The translations under genes were made by a program, and so were the position numbers. 64,000 nt of DNA from assembly GCA_014650415.1 (NCBI GenBank), contig BMUX01000017.1:62001-126000 (forward strand), read 5' to 3'. This DNA comes from Streptomyces spiroverticillatus (GTDB lineage: Bacteria; Actinomycetota; Actinomycetes; Streptomycetales; Streptomycetaceae). Below are positions 26,936-34,676 of the stretch, piece by piece. The number at the start of each line of letters is the position of its first letter. The first letter of the stretch is position 1. Below the pieces are notes generated by a model that did not search any database, was not told where the DNA came from, and was given only the letters and a program-made list of their open reading frames with translations.

Positions 26936-28870
26936 CTAGAGCGGGACGACGGTCGTCTCGGTCGCCTTGATGCTGGTCCACACCGCCGTGCCGTCCGCGA
27001 GGCCGAGTTCGGCGGCGGCCTGCGGGGTGATCTCCGCGACCACGTCCGGCGCGTGCGCGGAGGCGATCAGCACGCGCAGCCTGCTGCCGCTCGTGGTGAT
27101 CTCCCGCACGGTGCCCTCCCAGACGTTGCGGGGGCTGCCGCCGGGCTTGTCGCGGTGCACGGAGACCGCCTCGGGAGCGATCACCGCGAGCGCGGGGGTG
27201 CCTTCCGGGAGCGGGTCGGCGGTGATGAGGGTGCCGCCGTCGTCGAGGGCGAGGCCGTCGGCGGTGACGGTGCCGGGCCAGGCGTTGCGGCCGAGCATGC
27301 GGGCCACCCAGGGGGAGCGGGGATGCCGGGTGACGTCGGAGGGCGCCGCGTCCTGCAACGTACGACCGTCTTCGAGTACGAGGACGCGGTCGGCCAGGGA
27401 GACCGCCTCGACCGGGTCGTGGGTGACGATCAGGCAGACACCGCCGAAACCGGCGAGGTGGGTGCGCAGGGTGTGGCGGACGTGGGCGCGGGTGGTCTGG
27501 TCGAGGGCGGCGAGGGGCTCGTCGAGGAGGAGCAGGCGCGGGCGGGCGGCCAGCGCCCGGGCGAGGGCGACGCGTTGGGCCTGGCCGCCGGAGAGCTGGG
27601 AGGGCTTGCGGTGGGCGAGGTGGCCGACGCCGAGACGGTCCAGCCACTCCTGCGCGAGGCGGCGGGCCTCGCTCCGGGGCACCTGGTGGGTGCGGAGCCC
27701 GTACGCGGTGTTGTTCAGGGCACTGAGGTGCGGGAAGAGGGCGCCGTCCTGGGGCACCCAGGCGACGCCGCGCCGGTGCGGGGCAAGCGCGGTGACATCG
27801 GTGTCGCCGAGGTGCAACTGCGCGTGGGCGCGCGGGGTGAGGCCGAGCAGGGCGCGCAGGAGGGTGGTCTTGCCCGCCCCGTTGGGGCCGACGACGGCGA
27901 TGGTCGTGCCGGGTTCCGCGGCGAGGGTGAGCCGGTTGAAGCCGGTGACCTCGGCGCGCAGCGGCCAGAGGTGGCGTACGGCGTCCACGGGGACGGGGAG
28001 TCGCTCGGGCGCCGGCTCCGCCTCGTCGGAAGCGGCTGGGCGGCGTGGTGCTTTCGCCGTCCTGTCGGGGGTGCCGGTCCAGCGTCCGCGCAGGGCGATC
28101 AGGACGGTCATGGCGATGACCAGCAGGAGCAACGACACCGAAGTGGCCGCCTCCGGGCTCTCCTGGAGCAGCAGGTACACCTGGAGGGGCAGGGTCTGGG
28201 TGGAGCCGGGGAGGTTGCCGGCGAAGGTGATGGTCGCGCCGAACTCGCCCAGGGCGCGGGCCCAGGTGAGGGCCGCGCCCGCCGCAAGACCCGGAGCGAC
28301 CATGGGCAGCGTCACGGTCAGGAAGACCCGCAGTGGCGAGGCACCCAGCGACGCGGCCGTCTCCTCGTACCGGGGACGCAGCCCGCCGAGGGCGCCTTCG
28401 AGGCTGATGACCAGGAACGGCATCGCCACGAACGTCGCCGCGACGACGGCGCCCGCCGTGCTGAACGGCAGCGTGATCCCGAAGGAGTCCTCCAGCCACG
28501 GGCCCAGGACCCCGCGCCGGCCGAAGGCCAGCAGCAGGGCCACGCCGCCCACGGTGGGCGGCAGCACCATCGGCAGGAGCACGAGGGAGCGGACGAACGC
28601 CTTGCCGGGGAAGTCCACCCGGGCCAGCAGCCACGCCAGCGGCACGCCCAGGGCCAGCGACAGCAGCAGGGCCCACCCCGAGACGATCAGGGAGAGCTGG
28701 AGGGCCTCCGTGGTGCCGGGGCTGGTCAGGTGCGCGCCGAGTTCGCCCCAGGAGGTACGGGAGAGGATCCCGACCAGCGGCAGCAGCAGGAACGCGACCG
28801 CCACGAGCGCGGGAAGGGCCAGGGCGATCGGCGGGCGGGTGCCTGCGGTGCGGCGGCTGAGACGTTTCAT
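26936..28870 (-). CDS. modBC: Molybdate ABC transporter, permease-ATPase fusion (ModB-ModC)
   Basis: The 644-aa protein joins both membrane and motor parts of the molybdate importer. Residues 1-270 hold about six membrane segments with the permease EAA loop (YEETAASLGASPLRVFLTV). After a linker, the ATPase follows with Walker A GPNGAGKTT, signature LSGGQAQRVALARAL and Walker B RLLLLDEPLAALD. The last 140 residues contain a TOBE/Mop-like regulatory domain ending in ITPQAAAELGLADGTAVW. Many bacteria have separate modB and modC; fusion is seen in some actinomycetes. It is third in the operon after the HTH/TOBE gene and modA. Confidence 0.92.
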   Translation of the reverse strand: MKRLSRRTAGTRPPIALALPALVAVAFLLLPLVGILSRTSWGELGAHLTSPGTTEALQLSLIVSGWALLLSLALGVPLAWLLARVDFPGKAFVRSLVLLPMVLPPTVGGVALLLAFGRRGVLGPWLEDSFGITLPFSTAGAVVAATFVAMPFLVISLEGALGGLRPRYEETAASLGASPLRVFLTVTLPMVAPGLAAGAALTWARALGEFGATITFAGNLPGSTQTLPLQVYLLLQESPEAATSVSLLLLVIAMTVLIALRGRWTGTPDRTAKAPRRPAASDEAEPAPERLPVPVDAVRHLWPLRAEVTGFNRLTLAAEPGTTIAVVGPNGAGKTTLLRALLGLTPRAHAQLHLGDTDVTALAPHRRGVAWVPQDGALFPHLSALNNTAYGLRTHQVPRSEARRLAQEWLDRLGVGHLAHRKPSQLSGGQAQRVALARALAARPRLLLLDEPLAALDQTTRAHVRHTLRTHLAGFGGVCLIVTHDPVEAVSLADRVLVLEDGRTLQDAAPSDVTRHPRSPWVARMLGRNAWPGTVTADGLALDDGGTLITADPLPEGTPALAVIAPEAVSVHRDKPGGSPRNVWEGTVREITTSGSRLRVLIASAHAPDVVAEITPQAAAELGLADGTAVWTSIKATETTVVPL

Positions 28871-28892
28871 CGGATTCCTGGAGCTGGGAGAG

Positions 28893-28930
28893 CTGTGCGG
28901 GCGGCCCCCCGATCGGGGCCGCCCGCACAG
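28893..28930 (-). terminator. 16-bp perfect hairpin between modA and modBC
   Basis: The arms at 28893-28908 (ctgtgcgggcggcccc) and 28915-28930 are perfect reverse complements with a 6-base loop. Lying between two genes of the same operon, it probably acts as a partial terminator or mRNA stabiliser, giving more binding protein than membrane subunit. Confidence 0.7.
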
Positions 28931-28937
28931 AGGGAAG

Positions 28938-29744
28938 TTACGGCTTCTGGAAGCCGGCGTCCTGGAGGATCTTCTGCGCTTCCGGGGCGGACAGCCACTT
29001 CACGAACTCGACGGCGGCGTCCAGGTTCTTCGAGGACTTGAGCGTAGCCGCCGGGTACTCGGCGACCGCGTTCTGCGCGTCCGGGATGTCGACGGCCTCG
29101 ACCTTGCCCGCGGCCGACGTGGCGTCGGTCTTGTAGACGAGACCGGCGTCGGCCTCGCCCAGCTCGACCTTGGAGAGGACCGCGCGCACGTTGGGCTCCT
29201 GGGAGACCGGCTTCACGGTGATCTTCTGGGCGTCGAGGATCTTCTTGCTGTACCGGCCGACGGGGACCTCGGGGGCGGCGAGCACGACCTTGAGCTTGGT
29301 GTTCGCGAGGTCCTTCAGGCTGCCGACCTTCTCGGGGTTGCCCTTGCCGGTCGCGATGACCAGGCGGTTCTTGGCGATGACGGTCGGCGTTCCGGCGTCC
29401 GTCTTCAGCCCGTCCATGGTCTTGGTGTCGGCGGTCACCAGGGCGTCGGCGGGCGAACCGGCCTTGACCTGTGCGGCCAGCTCCTGCGAGCCCGCGAAGG
29501 AGAACTTCACCTTCGTGCCCGGGTGCGCCTTCTCGTACGCGGCACCGGCGGTCTTGAAGACATCGGTCAGCGAAGCCGCGGCCAGCACCGTCAGTTCGGC
29601 GGCCTTCGCACCGCCGTCGGCGGACGGCGACGCGTTGCCGGCGGTGTCCTTCTTGTCGTTGCCGCCGCAGGCTGCCAGCGGGACCAGGAGGGCGGCGGTG
29701 ACGACCGCGGCGGCGGCACGACGCCGCGTGTGGAGCAGGGACAT
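28938..29744 (-). CDS. modA: Molybdate-binding lipoprotein
   Basis: The 268-aa protein has a lipoprotein signal (AALLVPLAACGG, lipid Cys at about residue 25) and the ModA periplasmic-binding fold: LTVLAAASLTDVFKTAGAAYE, FAGSQELAAQVKAGSPADAL and a C-terminal FVKWLSAPEAQKIL. It captures molybdate or tungstate outside the membrane for the ModBC channel. ATG 29744 has an AAGGAGT site 9 bases upstream; longer starts spoil the signal peptide. Confidence 0.93.
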   Translation of the reverse strand: MSLLHTRRRAAAAVVTAALLVPLAACGGNDKKDTAGNASPSADGGAKAAELTVLAAASLTDVFKTAGAAYEKAHPGTKVKFSFAGSQELAAQVKAGSPADALVTADTKTMDGLKTDAGTPTVIAKNRLVIATGKGNPEKVGSLKDLANTKLKVVLAAPEVPVGRYSKKILDAQKITVKPVSQEPNVRAVLSKVELGEADAGLVYKTDATSAAGKVEAVDIPDAQNAVAEYPAATLKSSKNLDAAVEFVKWLSAPEAQKILQDAGFQKP

Positions 29745-29825
29745 GAGGGTGGGACTCCTTGTGGAGTGGCCGGCAGGGGCCGGCCGAGCGGATGTCACGC
29801 AACTCCGCCGGGGACGGCGACGGGA

Positions 29826-29879
29826 CTGTACGAAGCGGTGGATCTGTACGAAGCGGTGGATCCGGACGCAGCGGTGGAT
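29826..29879. repeat. Three tandem 18-bp repeats
   Basis: Two perfect copies of ctgtacgaagcggtggat (29826-29843, 29844-29861) and one diverged copy (29862-29879) sit directly after the stop of the minus-strand TOBE gene and before modA. They do not pair into a hairpin. Confidence 0.85.
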
Positions 29880-30274
29880 CAGACGCGGTCGATGTGCACG
29901 CTGGTGGACTTAACGCGGGCGGTGGCCTGCATGCCGACCTCCAGCCCCAACTCCTCGACGGCCTCCCGGGTCAGCAGGGAGACCAGCCGGTGCGGTCCGG
30001 CCTGGATCTCCACCTGCGCCGCGACGTCGCCGAGCTTGACCGCGGTGACGATGCCGGGAAACGCGTTGCGGGCGGAGGTGTAGGACGTGTCGTCCTCGCC
30101 GGTGCCGTTCTGGGCGACCTCGACGGAGAACGCGGCCAGGTCACGGCCGTCGATCAGCCGCCGGCCGCTCTCGTCGCGGTGGGTGGCGACGCGTCCGGCA
30201 TCCGCCCAGCGTCGGGTCGTGTCGGGGCTGACGCCGAGCAGACGCGCGGCCTGTCCGATGGTGTAGGACTGCAT
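29879..30274 (-). CDS. HTH-TOBE molybdate-responsive protein
   Basis: The 131-aa protein joins an excisionase/MerR-like DNA-binding helix pair (SYTIGQAARLLGVSPDTTRRWADAG, residues 3-27) with a TOBE/Mop molybdate-binding domain (NAFPGIVTAVKLGDVAAQVEI and EVGMQATARVKSTSVHI). This is the usual stand-in for ModE in actinomycetes. It is the first gene of the mod operon and likely senses molybdate and controls uptake. ATG 30274 is the natural start because the HTH begins at residue 2. Confidence 0.85.
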   Translation of the reverse strand: MQSYTIGQAARLLGVSPDTTRRWADAGRVATHRDESGRRLIDGRDLAAFSVEVAQNGTGEDDTSYTSARNAFPGIVTAVKLGDVAAQVEIQAGPHRLVSLLTREAVEELGLEVGMQATARVKSTSVHIDRV

Positions 30275-30706
30275 GTGCCGCAGAGTAGGGGGCCTGGGCT
30301 GGTATCTGCAAAGCCTTGGTGCGAACTTCCATCGCAGATGCGTGGTGGCATGGAGAAATCTACGAGACGACAGGTCCTCCGGGGCCGGTGACGTGGATTT
30401 CCTCTTCAAATAACATGACCTGGCTCCGCCGGGAGGCGGCCCGGTCGTGTCGGACAATCCCTCCTTCTTGCGCGCGGTCGGCTCCGCCGACACGACGCGC
30501 CGCCGCTACGCGGCGGAAAGCCCTGCCGCGCTCCGCGCGGCCAGCCCTGGCCGGCTCCGCCGGCCCACGAACAACTCCGTTGTTCACCGGGAACGCTCCG
30601 CGTTCCCCGTGGGCGCACCGTCGTCGTGGACGTCACTGCGGAGTGGGTAGAGGGGGACGGGGAGAGGGGGAGGGGAACGGAGAATGGGGCGGACCAGGAG
30701 GTGCTC
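30275..30706. other. Intergenic region holding a hairpin array
   Basis: No gene is supported here. The first ~140 bases are less GC-rich and probably carry the promoter of the mod operon; the rest holds the hairpin array listed separately and a purine-rich leader (30650-30690) before the recombinase-like gene. Confidence 0.6.
30419..30607. repeat. Array of perfect hairpins with three-base loops
   Basis: Seven short palindromes with TCC or TAC loops follow each other. Examples are ccgccgc-TAC-gcggcgg (30500-30516), gccgcgc-TCC-gcgcggc (30525-30541), ggccggc-TCC-gccggcc (30549-30565), gaacaac-TCC-gttgttc (30569-30585) and gggaacgc-TCC-gcgttccc (30589-30607). Two more with 6-bp stems lie at 30419-30433 (one wobble) and 30477-30491. 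The outer arms tcgtgtcgg (30445-30453) and ccgacacga (30487-30495) also pair. Stem sequences differ but loops do not, so this is not a simple repeat. On the minus strand every loop is GNA (GGA or GTA), a type known to be very stable in single-stranded DNA. Confidence 0.85.
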
Positions 30707-31870
30707 ATGCATCAACATCCGTACCGGATACGGTCCGTGTCCCAGTTGGCCGATGCCCTCATACGCGTGGCACCACGCAGTGCCGAACTCTGGGAAGCCC
30801 GGGAATCCGTGATCGGGCCGGTCGGTGTTCCGGTGAAGCTCTCCCACGGACGCGCCCGTCAGCTGTGGATGGTCGTGGGGATGTGGGACCGGGCTTTGGA
30901 CATTGGCCAGTTCCCTGAACAGGCGCACCACACGGCGGCACAGCTCTTTACCACTCCGGCGCTCCGCGCATTCTGGGAGCTTGCTCGGGCCGGAGGCCTT
31001 CGCAAGCTCGCACCGGAGCAGGGGCGGCCCGCCGAACTGCCGCTCGCGACACTGCGGATCGTCCGGGACTGCCTGAAGATCCTCGCCCAGTTGGTGTCGC
31101 CCGACCGCACGGACGTGTGGCTGCCGTCGATACCCCAGACCGACCTCAAGCCCGCGGTGCGCCCGGAAACTCTCGGCACGCTCTACCGGCGGCTGGCGGA
31201 CCTGGCCGCGACAGGACCACTGGAACGGGACGGCATCGCGCTGTCGTTCGAAGACCGCACCCGGCTGTTGGCCATGGTCGCGATTGTGCTCGCCGCCGCC
31301 CCCCGGTCCGGCGAGTTGGCCGCCCTGCGGCTGACCGATCTGGCTCCCGACGAGCAGGCCGTGGGACTGCGTCGCAGGCAGCAGAAGGGCCCGCCGAACC
31401 GGGCGGAGAAGATCGCCGAACTCGCCGAAGTCGGCCCCGCGTCCGTACGCGCGGTGCTGTGGGGGCAGCGCCACCAGGTCTCCGAAGCCACCTACCAACG
31501 CATCGTGGCGGCACGAAGCACGGTGGATCCTCTGCCCGAAGTCGAGTGGTACGCCCTGGGGAAGGGGGCGCAGGCAGCCGTACGACGCTGGCTCGACGTC
31601 CGACGGCAACTGATCGACTCGGGGCCGTTGCAGGGCGGCCAGACCGGATTGTGGGTGACCCTGGTGCCCACCAAAGCCGGACCGCCGGGCATCACCCTGC
31701 GCCCGCAAGGCCTGACCCAGGCCTTCGCCCGCGGAATGACCGCGCTGAACTGGCTGATGGGCGCGGAGCACGGGTGGGAACCGATGCCGACCAGGATGGA
31801 GCAACTGCGTCGCGCCGTGACGGCGGTGCCCCTTGCCGATCGGCCGGCCCACGGGACCGAACAGACGTGA
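30707..31870 (+). CDS. Tyrosine-recombinase-like protein, probably degenerate
   Basis: The 387-aa protein has the two-part layout of a phage-type integrase: an N-terminal helical part, then a catalytic-like domain with the box I Arg in AAPRSGELAALRLTDL (about residues 200-215) and a box II-like PTRMEQLRRAV near the C-terminus. The usual HxxR is read as EQLRR, lacking the His, and no nucleophilic Tyr with proper context is seen. It may be an inactive recombinase or a DNA-binding protein with that fold. Start ATG 30707 has AGGAGG 6 bases upstream. It follows the hairpin array and converges with the helicase gene. Confidence 0.55.
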   Translation: MHQHPYRIRSVSQLADALIRVAPRSAELWEARESVIGPVGVPVKLSHGRARQLWMVVGMWDRALDIGQFPEQAHHTAAQLFTTPALRAFWELARAGGLRKLAPEQGRPAELPLATLRIVRDCLKILAQLVSPDRTDVWLPSIPQTDLKPAVRPETLGTLYRRLADLAATGPLERDGIALSFEDRTRLLAMVAIVLAAAPRSGELAALRLTDLAPDEQAVGLRRRQQKGPPNRAEKIAELAEVGPASVRAVLWGQRHQVSEATYQRIVAARSTVDPLPEVEWYALGKGAQAAVRRWLDVRRQLIDSGPLQGGQTGLWVTLVPTKAGPPGITLRPQGLTQAFARGMTALNWLMGAEHGWEPMPTRMEQLRRAVTAVPLADRPAHGTEQT

Positions 31871-32260
31871 CGGACCCGACGGGACTGACGGGACTCGCCC
31901 ACGGAATTGCCGAAACGGCGGTACGCCTGCGGTGGGGCGGCCCCGTCACAGCGGGCCCGGTCCCGCCGGAGCGGCCCGGCCTGGATCAGTCCCGTCATCG
32001 TAAGCCCAGGTCAGCGCACATGCGGCGGCCCGAACGGGACTGACGGGACTCAAGGTTGCACTTATCAGCTGCACAGCCCCTGGTGTCCTTACGCGCGCGC
32101 ATGAGGAGACCTTCAGTGCTCAGTGACTCATAAGAGCAAGTTGAGTCCCGTCAGTCCCGTTGACCCCGTGAACCCCATCAGTCCCGTCAACCTCACCAGG
32201 ACACCAGGACCAGCGATGGGCAGGCAGCGGCCCAGGATGTCCGGGATGTGTGCGGGACGG
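31871..32260. other. Convergent intergenic region rich in a repeated decamer
   Basis: No gene is seen. The repeat cagtcccgtc or its complement gacgggactg recurs at about 31880, 31987, 32036, 32151 and 32178. The copies at 32033-32053 and 32141-32161 form a perfect 21-bp inverted repeat separated by 87 bases of lower-GC DNA. The field resembles an iteron-type origin or a recombination site more than a terminator. Confidence 0.65.
32033..32161. repeat. 21-bp perfect inverted repeat built of iteron-like units
   Basis: The left arm contains gggactgacgggactcaa and the right arm its exact complement ttgagtcccgtcagtccc; the arms are 32033-32053 and 32141-32161. Each arm itself holds two copies of the gacgggact-type unit. 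The 87-base spacer is AT-richer than its surroundings. Confidence 0.85.
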
Positions 32261-33853
32261 TTACGGGGCCTGGTCCCGGTTGCGGGCGTACGCGTCGAGC
32301 AGGCCCAGCCCCGGATAGAGCTTCGTGACGTTGTTCTTGATCATTCCGGAGGGGGAGGCCAGGCCGATCTCCTGCCGGATGCGGCTCGCGAAGGCCCTGC
32401 TCGTCGAGGGACGGATGCCCTCCTCGGAACACCAGCGGCCGTAGGTCTCGTACAGCAGCTTCTGCTCGACGCGCAGCTCCTGGCCGTTGCCCCGCCGGCA
32501 GCACTCCTGGAGGAAGCGGCCGATGTGGTCCTCGGTGGCCTGGTAGGCGGCGGTGGCCACCCGGACCGTGGCGGGCCCCGTCAGCGGGTCCCGGGTGGCG
32601 AGGTACTGCATGGCTCCCTCGATGAGCCAGTACAGGATGCCGGGGCCTTCGTCGTGGACCAGCTCGGCGGCCAGGTTGTCGATCTTGCGGGCGTTGGGGA
32701 CCTGCCGCTCGAACGGGATGATCCGCATGCGCCGCCAGAAGGCGTACCCGCCGGTGCCGACCTCGGGGCGGTGGTTGCCCAGCAACCAGAGTTTGTGGGT
32801 GGGGGTGAAGGTGAAGAAGTCCTGCCGCATCCGGCGGGCGGTTATCGTGTCGCCGCCGGTGAGGAGCTTGACCCGGGCCTCGTTGAACTTGTCGTTCGGC
32901 TTGAGTTCGGAGCAGACGACGATGCGTCTGCCGTGGAGTTCGGTGAGTTCCGTGGAGTGCTCGGAGAACTTCCCCTTCTCCATCAGGAAGCCGGGGGGCG
33001 CAGCGTTCGCGTAGTCCCCGAGCAGGCTCGTGAGCACCTCCAGCAGAACCGATTTGCCGTTGGCGCCCAGCCCGTAGAGGAACGGCAGGACCTGCGCCCC
33101 GACGTCCCCGGTGATCGAGTAGCCGAGCAGCAGGTGCAGGAAGCGGATCGTCTCCAGCCCTCGCTCGTCGTCGCCGAAGGTGTCGTGGAGGAAGCGGTGC
33201 CAGCGGGGGGTCGGCGTCTTCTGCGGAGCGACCGACGTGGCACGGGAGTGCATGTCCGTGAGCGGGTCAGGCGCACGCAGCTCACCGGACCGCAGGTCGA
33301 CGGTGCCCGCCGGGGTGCACAGGGCGTAGGGGTCGCCGTCGAGAAGGCCGGGGTCCAGCCGTAAGTCCGGAGCCGCCTGCGCCTGGTAGAGCATCGCCTT
33401 CATCCCCGAGGTGGAGGCGGAGTACCGGCGGTGTGCCGCGATGGAACGCGCGTCGAACCGGTTGAAGGGATCGTGCTCGGGTATGCCCTCGGCCATGTCG
33501 CCGGCGGCCCACACCGCGGCCTCCGTACCGCCGACCCGCTTCCACCGGTACTGGTCCCAGATGTGCCAGCCCATGCCCAGCACATAGCGGAACCGGTGCG
33601 CGTTCAGCCGTGCGAAGAGCTTCGCGTTGCCCCGGTCGGTCAGCGCGTCCGGCATGAACGCGCCGGTGGCGGCCGCCGGAGCGGACTGCGCGTCGAGGGG
33701 CGCCGACGGGAAGCGGACCACCGGTGGGAGGGGCGCGGGACTGCTCAGGTGCCGGTGCATCTGCTGCGCGGCGGCCTGGGCGTCGAAGCGCGTCGGCTCT
33801 GCGCTAGTGTGCGCACTTGCCGGTGGCGACGGGTCCGAAGCGGGAGCTTTCAA
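32261..33853 (-). CDS. P4-family phage/plasmid superfamily 3 helicase (primase-associated)
   Basis: The 530-aa protein has a D5_N-like N-terminal region and a superfamily 3 helicase domain: Walker A GLGANGKS at residues 261-268, Walker B-like HGRRIVVCSEL, motif C KLWLLGNHRPE and the Arg finger region WRRMRIIPFERQV. Such proteins are replication initiator helicases of phages, satellites and integrative plasmids. There is no archaeo-eukaryotic or TOPRIM primase domain, so the partner primase would have to come from the host or elsewhere. It is divergent from the EspR-like gene and convergent with the recombinase-like gene. Confidence 0.85.
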   Translation of the reverse strand: MKAPASDPSPPASAHTSAEPTRFDAQAAAQQMHRHLSSPAPLPPVVRFPSAPLDAQSAPAAATGAFMPDALTDRGNAKLFARLNAHRFRYVLGMGWHIWDQYRWKRVGGTEAAVWAAGDMAEGIPEHDPFNRFDARSIAAHRRYSASTSGMKAMLYQAQAAPDLRLDPGLLDGDPYALCTPAGTVDLRSGELRAPDPLTDMHSRATSVAPQKTPTPRWHRFLHDTFGDDERGLETIRFLHLLLGYSITGDVGAQVLPFLYGLGANGKSVLLEVLTSLLGDYANAAPPGFLMEKGKFSEHSTELTELHGRRIVVCSELKPNDKFNEARVKLLTGGDTITARRMRQDFFTFTPTHKLWLLGNHRPEVGTGGYAFWRRMRIIPFERQVPNARKIDNLAAELVHDEGPGILYWLIEGAMQYLATRDPLTGPATVRVATAAYQATEDHIGRFLQECCRRGNGQELRVEQKLLYETYGRWCSEEGIRPSTSRAFASRIRQEIGLASPSGMIKNNVTKLYPGLGLLDAYARNRDQAP

Positions 33854-34005
33854 GATGCACCCACCGGCCTGCCCCCCAGTCAGAACGCGACGGCCCCTCC
33901 AGCTGCGTCAGGCAGTCGATTCCGACTGGCATGGCAAACCTTGGAGCCGCACTGTCCACATCAGTTGATGAGAGCGTCACGCTAGGCAATGCGCGGCAGG
34001 GCAGT

Positions 34006-34021
34006 CAACCCGTGTTGGTTG
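34006..34021. promoter_or_regulatory. Inverted repeat in the divergent promoter region
   Basis: The sequence caacc-cgtgtt-ggttg lies between the helicase and EspR-like genes in a locally AT-richer stretch. It is a candidate binding site for the EspR-like regulator, but the arms are only five bases. Confidence 0.35.
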
Positions 34022-34084
34022 TTCCAGATCTCGACGCGCGTACCGGTCGATGAATAAAGTGATGTGTCCGAGAGGGGAGACCCC

Positions 34085-34525
34085 GTGACCACTGCAAGCG
34101 ATGAGGTGGGCTCATCGCTGGCCGACAAACTGAACCATCTGTTCAGTGTCGTTGTCCCAGCAGGAAGCGCTCCGTACAGCACAGAGGAAGTCGCCCGCGC
34201 GATCTCCGCGAGAGGCATCAAGATCTCCGGCAGCTACATCTGGCTGCTGCGCAAGGGTCAGCGAGCGAACCCAACGCTGCGTCACCTTGAGGGCCTGGCC
34301 CGTTTCTTCGGCGTGTCCCCGGCGTACTTCTTCGACGACGCCGTGACCGAGACCGTGGACGCCGACCTCGGCATGCTGGGCGTGCTCCGGGACGCCCAGG
34401 TCCAGCACGTCGCCCTGGGCACCGCGGGCCTCTCGCAGAAGAGCATCAAGTCGATCAACGAAGTGATCGATCTCGTAAGGGACTTGGAAGGGCTTCCCCC
34501 GACCCCCCTGACGCACAAGGGCTAG
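34085..34525 (+). CDS. EspR-like helix-turn-helix regulator
   Basis: The 146-aa protein matches the EspR group of XRE proteins along its whole length: LADKLNHLFSVVVPAGSAPYS, then STEEVARAISARGIKISGSY, IWLLRKGQRANPTLRHLEGLARFFGVSPAYFFDD and a C-terminal dimerisation helix pair. EspR of Mycobacterium is a dimeric, nucleoid-associated regulator. GTG 34085 is chosen since a GGGGAG site lies just upstream. Placed divergently from the helicase gene, it may control the element, though stand-alone copies are frequent in Streptomyces. Confidence 0.85.
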   Translation: MTTASDEVGSSLADKLNHLFSVVVPAGSAPYSTEEVARAISARGIKISGSYIWLLRKGQRANPTLRHLEGLARFFGVSPAYFFDDAVTETVDADLGMLGVLRDAQVQHVALGTAGLSQKSIKSINEVIDLVRDLEGLPPTPLTHKG

Positions 34526-34676
34526 TTCGGGAAGACCGTACGCATGGCTGCCTTCTGCGCATCCGGTTGTCCGGATACCGCCTGGACCTTGATCCGGTCA
34601 CGCTGATTTGATCAACGCGGACCGCTCGGGACCACTTCGGTCACCACGGAAGGTCCTTGGGCGGAAGGGCAACCTC

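Noticed and set aside
26340..28928. Long minus-strand frame of 862 codons over modBC
   Set aside because: The Pro/Arg-rich translation is an off-frame reading of the ModB-ModC gene, whose own frame has all ABC motifs.
30419..30607. Chromosome telomere
   Set aside because: The packed palindromes resemble telomere structure, but they lie in the middle of continuous gene-bearing DNA with intact genes on both sides and no tap/tpg genes.
30419..30607. Cluster of tRNA genes or a riboswitch
   Set aside because: Stems of 6-8 bp with three-base loops do not form a cloverleaf, and no conserved riboswitch core can be found.
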